From assembly GCA_035526665.1 (NCBI GenBank), contig DATLBY010000501.1:1-7676 (forward strand): a stretch of 7,676 nucleotides of DNA. The letters are read 5' to 3'. The DNA is from DATLBY01 sp035526665 (GTDB lineage Bacteria > Acidobacteriota > Terriglobia > Bryobacterales > Bryobacteraceae). The translations under genes and the position numbers were made by a program. Of the stretch, positions 4,565 through 7,676 are shown one piece after another; the stretch's first letter is position 1; each line of letters starts with the position of its first letter. The notes beneath the pieces were generated by a model that saw nothing but the letters and a program-made list of their open reading frames with translations, did not search any database and had not been told where the DNA came from.

Positions 4565-7099
4565 CTACTTGAATATACCTTTCAACCTTCCAAAGAAACC
4601 CGGTTTTTTCTGAGACGGCGGATCGGCCGGCTGTTCCGCTGGGGGGGTGGCGGCGGCCGGAGGTTGCGATTGCGCGGTCCGCATCTCCGCATTGGGGCTT
4701 ACCGGACCGGGAACGGGGGTGCCCGGCTGTTGCGGCTTGGCTGGGGCCGTCTCCCACCCGGCCACCTGTGTAGTGCCGTTGCTGTGCAGCCGGCAAAGTT
4801 CGACCGGTTGGCTGCCGGAGATAAAGTACTCGGAGCGGGCGCTGGGACACATGGGCGTGGCGAGCCCGCCGGATGCCGGGTCAATATCCACGCTGACGAT
4901 GCCATCCGGCGCTTCCCATCCATGTACATTCCGGTATTCGCGATGGGAGTGAGCTCGCTTCATAAATTCGGCCCAAATGGGAAGAGCCGACCGCGCGCCC
5001 TCCAGGTTCAACTCGCTGCCGTCGTCATAGCCCACCCAGACGACGCAGACGAGCTTAGAGCTGAATCCGGCGAACCATCCGTCGCGCGAGGTTCCCGTCT
5101 TGCCGGCAACGGGGATAGTGACGCCCCGGCTCCTGACGCCCGCGCCGGTTCCGCTGCGCACTACTTCCTGTAGCAAATCCACCATCAAAAAGCTGACTCG
5201 CGGATCGAGAACGGCCTTACGATCGGGATTGGCGTCGAAGATTGAGCCTCCCTTTTGGCTCCGAATCTGCTTGATCCAGTTAGGCTTGGAAACGACGCCG
5301 CGGTTGGCATACATGGTGTAGGCGCCCGCAATTTCCAGTGGAGTCACTTCATAGGCTCCAAGAGCGAGGGCCGGTGTGGCCCGAATTTCCATATTGAGAC
5401 CCGCGCGGCGGGCGAGATCCACTACAGTTCTGTATCCCACTGATTCGGCCAGCTTTACCGCCGGAATGTTCATCGATTTGGAGATGGCCTGACGAAGCGT
5501 CACCGTCCCGTGAAATTCGTTGTGGTGGTTGCTAGGCTGATACGGCCGATTATCGTAGTAGAACGTAGTAGGTTCATCCACGATTGTGGTGGCCGGCGTA
5601 AACGTCACCGACGCTCCGCTCAACGCTGTATTCAGAGCCGCAGCGTAGACAAATGGCTTAAATGAGGAGCCCGGCTGCCGTTTGGCCAAGGCGCGATTGA
5701 GCTGGCTGGCGCCGTAATCCCGCCCGCCGATGAGCGCTTTCACTTCTCCGGTCTGGGGATCGAGCACGATAAGCGCCGCCTGGGGCTCCCTGGGTGTCTG
5801 GCCTTTCTTTGTCCGCTTCCGGATTTGCTCATCTACCTCTTTCATTCCAATACGGATAGCTTCGCTGGCGTCTCGCTGGAGGTTCAGGTCGAGTGAGGTG
5901 TATACCCGGTAGGTGTTGGTCTGGAAATCGCGGTCCTGAAACTGGTCCTGCAGATGCTCGTTGACCAGGTCGACGAAATAGGGAGCATCCGTGGACTCGG
6001 CGCCGCCGTGCGAGACAACCATCGGGGCTTCCCTGGCGACGGCGTACTCGCGGTCCGTGATGTACCCGTTTTCGCGCATCATCATCAACACGATATTGCG
6101 GCGTGTTTTCGCACGCTCGGGCCAGCGCACCGGATTTGTATAGCTTGGCCGCTGAATCAGTCCGCCCAGCGTCGCCGCTTCGGCAAGATTCAGGTCGCGC
6201 AGATCCTTGTTGAAGTACGTTTGGGCGGCTTCACCGAATCCGCGGATGGCGAAGCTCCCGCGGCGCCCCAGATCCACCTGGTTCGCGTAATATTCGAAGA
6301 TCTGCTCTTTGCTGAGCTTTTGCTCCAGATGCAGGGTGATCATCAGCTCGGCGAGCTTGCGCTTCCATGTCTTTGCGGGAGTCAGCCAAAAGTTCCGGGC
6401 CAACTGCTGGCTGAGTGTCGAGGCGCCCTGCTCGCGCCTGCCTTCTCTGATGTCCACGTAGGCCGCTTTGAGGATCCGCAGCGGGTCAAAGCCGGAATGC
6501 TGGAAAAAGCGCTTGTCCTCGGCGGAGGTCACAGCTTTGATCAGGAGCGGAGGAATGTCTTGAAAGCGGACAATCCGGCGCTTTTCCCGATTCTTATCAA
6601 AGAGATTGGTAATCAGCTCGGGCTCGAGCAGATATTGGGTACGCTCAGTATTATCCCGTAAAGAGATGATCTGCTTGACCTTGCCGCCCTGCAGCTTCAG
6701 CACGCCTTCTTCCTGGTCGAAATAGGAGTCCGGCCCAGGGAAGATCTCAATCGCGTCGGGGCGGACGTTATACCATCCCATGCGGCTGGACCGCGCCTCT
6801 CCATAGCCGCTCTTCCGAAGTTGGGCCACGACGTCCTGCACCGTGAGCTGATCCCCGATCATGACCACCTGGGGGGCGGCAAACAACATGGAGGTGTTGG
6901 CGAATGGTCCGGCGAGCAGCTTTTCTTCGATCAACCTGGAGTACTTAACGTAATAGAACGTGAAGGTTACCAGGGCAATTGTGTTTACTGCCAGGAATGC
7001 AATCAGGAAGGCTCGCCCCCAGGGATGCAGGACAAACCGGACGAGAGCTGCTTTTTTGGGTACTTGGATTTTAACGGCCACGTAAGTTAACCTGAGCAC
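4565..7099 (-). CDS. Bifunctional class A penicillin-binding protein, PBP1B type
   Basis: This is an 844-residue peptidoglycan synthase of the inner membrane, with the active domains in the periplasm. It polymerises lipid II (GT51 transglycosylase) and cross-links stem peptides (transpeptidase). In order: short cytoplasmic N-terminus; membrane helix 30-51; UB2H-like domain about 71-150; GT51 with EDKRFFQHSGFD (catalytic Glu194), GASTLSQQLARN (225-236) and second Glu269 in KEQIFEYY; transpeptidase with SSFK (Ser478), SMN (542-544) and KTGTS (667-671). A Cys751/Cys769-containing C-terminal segment precedes a Pro/Ala/Gln-rich tail (784-830) and a basic amphipathic end, KKPGFFGRLKGIFK. All catalytic residues are present. 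The outermost GTG (7099) is used for coordinates and numbering. A second in-frame GTG at 7081 (giving MAVKIQVPKK) has an AGG nine bases upstream, whereas the AAGG by 7099 abuts the codon, so the shorter form is at least as likely. UB2H makes it PBP1B-like rather than PBP1A-like. Confidence 0.95.
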   Translation of the reverse strand: MLRLTYVAVKIQVPKKAALVRFVLHPWGRAFLIAFLAVNTIALVTFTFYYVKYSRLIEEKLLAGPFANTSMLFAAPQVVMIGDQLTVQDVVAQLRKSGYGEARSSRMGWYNVRPDAIEIFPGPDSYFDQEEGVLKLQGGKVKQIISLRDNTERTQYLLEPELITNLFDKNREKRRIVRFQDIPPLLIKAVTSAEDKRFFQHSGFDPLRILKAAYVDIREGRREQGASTLSQQLARNFWLTPAKTWKRKLAELMITLHLEQKLSKEQIFEYYANQVDLGRRGSFAIRGFGEAAQTYFNKDLRDLNLAEAATLGGLIQRPSYTNPVRWPERAKTRRNIVLMMMRENGYITDREYAVAREAPMVVSHGGAESTDAPYFVDLVNEHLQDQFQDRDFQTNTYRVYTSLDLNLQRDASEAIRIGMKEVDEQIRKRTKKGQTPREPQAALIVLDPQTGEVKALIGGRDYGASQLNRALAKRQPGSSFKPFVYAAALNTALSGASVTFTPATTIVDEPTTFYYDNRPYQPSNHHNEFHGTVTLRQAISKSMNIPAVKLAESVGYRTVVDLARRAGLNMEIRATPALALGAYEVTPLEIAGAYTMYANRGVVSKPNWIKQIRSQKGGSIFDANPDRKAVLDPRVSFLMVDLLQEVVRSGTGAGVRSRGVTIPVAGKTGTSRDGWFAGFSSKLVCVVWVGYDDGSELNLEGARSALPIWAEFMKRAHSHREYRNVHGWEAPDGIVSVDIDPASGGLATPMCPSARSEYFISGSQPVELCRLHSNGTTQVAGWETAPAKPQQPGTPVPGPVSPNAEMRTAQSQPPAAATPPAEQPADPPSQKKPGFFGRLKGIFK

Positions 7100-7183
7100 C
7101 CTTATTCTCGCACGACATCGCGTAGCAAAAGAGTGACTTAAGGGACGTTAAGGCATGGATCATCATGAAACTGGACGCACGTG
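7100..7183. other. Short intergenic region upstream of the PBP gene
   Basis: These 84 bp separate the stop of the small membrane protein gene from the PBP GTG. I found no convincing -35/-10 pair and no hairpin followed by a T-run, so whether the PBP is co-transcribed with the upstream gene remains open. Confidence 0.4.
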
Positions 7184-7651
7184 TTAGCTCCCGGTTTCGT
7201 GTATGTTACTTTTTCCTTGCTCCTCGGCTGGGAAAAGCTCCTTCCAGATGTCGTCGTTGTTAGCTTTCCAATCAGACCGTTCCCGGCCCGTCAAGTGTAG
7301 ATCGGGGACGTTCAGCGTCCCGTGGCCATAAGTACAAATGTACTCCGTCCGGGGACGGCCTAGGAGGAGCATCTGCCCATGGGATCCCCGCGCCACCGGC
7401 ATCCGGAGACGGCGGCCGCAGGTCCGGCAGCGGTACCGCTGGTCTAGGATGATCAGGAACAGGACTCCATTGCACAGCAAATTGTACAGAAACATCAGCG
7501 TAGTCCATGAGAGGTCGTGAAGGAAAGGCTCATGGCGGTAACGAGTTACCGACTCAGGAGGAGAGTACATCCAGTGCAGGCCGAACCAAACAGAGTACAG
7601 CAGAGCCACACCAACAATCAGCTTGGCGATCAGCAGCCCCCAATACTTCAT
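7184..7651 (-). CDS. Small membrane protein with zinc-ribbon-like C/H motif, unknown function
   Basis: A 155-residue protein with two likely membrane helices: about 4-28 (YWGLLIAKLIVGVALLYSVW) and about 48-69 (LSWTTLMFLYNLLCNGVLFL). Right after the second helix come CRTC (Cys75, Cys78) and, 27 residues later, CTYGH (Cys106, His110). The four residues are spaced like the ligands of a zinc ribbon. The soluble tail carries YGHGTLNVPDLHLTG and a DDIWKELF motif (133-140) that looks conserved. I recognise no named family and infer no activity. The ATG at 7651 places the hydrophobic segment at the N-terminus, and a GGGGGAG lies 12 bases upstream. The frame stays open to the window edge without another usual start, so a longer product cannot be fully excluded. 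It lies 84 bp upstream of the PBP gene on the same strand, so an envelope-related role is conceivable but unsupported. Confidence 0.82.
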   Translation of the reverse strand: MKYWGLLIAKLIVGVALLYSVWFGLHWMYSPPESVTRYRHEPFLHDLSWTTLMFLYNLLCNGVLFLIILDQRYRCRTCGRRLRMPVARGSHGQMLLLGRPRTEYICTYGHGTLNVPDLHLTGRERSDWKANNDDIWKELFPAEEQGKSNIHETGS

Positions 7652-7663
7652 ATACTCATTGGA

Positions 7664-7670
7664 CTCCCCC
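7664..7670 (-). promoter_or_regulatory. Purine-rich GGGGGAG, possible ribosome site for the zinc-ribbon protein
   Basis: This Shine-Dalgarno-like run is 12 bases from the ATG at 7651, which is long. It is only four bases from an ATG at 7659 that opens a three-codon frame (ATG AGT ATA TGA) whose stop overlaps the real start as ATGA. It could serve the annotated gene by re-initiation, or lie inside an upstream coding sequence. Confidence 0.3.
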
Positions 7671-7676
7671 GGTAGC

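Noticed and set aside
3997..4572. 191-codon plus-strand open frame
   Set aside because: It is antisense to the canonical TPR repeats of the secreted TPR protein, with no independent support.
4272..4850. 192-codon minus-strand frame bridging the PBP 3' end and the TPR 5' end
   Set aside because: It overlaps both real genes out of frame, including the PBP tail and the TPR signal peptide. Its composition is random-looking with no motif.
5954..6661. 235-codon plus-strand open frame
   Set aside because: It is antisense to the transglycosylase part of the PBP, whose motifs are all intact. It is a shadow frame.

Overview
This 7.7-kb window is dense, GC-rich bacterial chromosome with six protein-coding genes, five on the minus strand and one on the plus strand. 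I see no mobile elements, CRISPR arrays, tRNA or rRNA genes, and no long non-coding stretch. The secreted and lipid-anchored TPR proteins, the conserved unknown proteins and the style of the class A PBP suggest an acidobacterium, perhaps of the Solibacter/Bryobacter group. That is an impression from family character, not a search result.

Left part (1-1872). Glycerol kinase (glpK) runs leftward and off the window edge, so its last few dozen residues are missing. It must start at a GTG, because an in-frame stop codon lies directly upstream. Only 22 bp away, a 145-residue protein of unknown function starts in the opposite direction. The gap between them holds overlapping -10-like hexamers on the two strands. 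The unknown gene then ends tail-to-tail with the next minus-strand gene, their stop codons overlapping by 4 bp.

Centre (1869-7099). Three minus-strand genes look like one envelope unit. In transcription order they are a bifunctional class A penicillin-binding protein of the PBP1B type with an apparent UB2H domain, a secreted TPR protein, and a TPR lipoprotein. The last two overlap by 11 bp. The lipoprotein carries an N-terminal domain that resembles the TolB-N/CsgG/LpoB fold class. In E. coli, PBP1B is regulated by the lipoprotein LpoB, through UB2H, and by the periplasmic TPR protein CpoB. This cluster could therefore be a locally encoded peptidoglycan synthase with its own regulators. That is the most interesting hypothesis in the window, and it is inference.

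Right edge (7184-7676). A small two-helix membrane protein with a zinc-ribbon-like C/H pattern lies upstream of the PBP gene. Its start codon sits in an ATGA sequence that could be the junction with another gene beyond the window.
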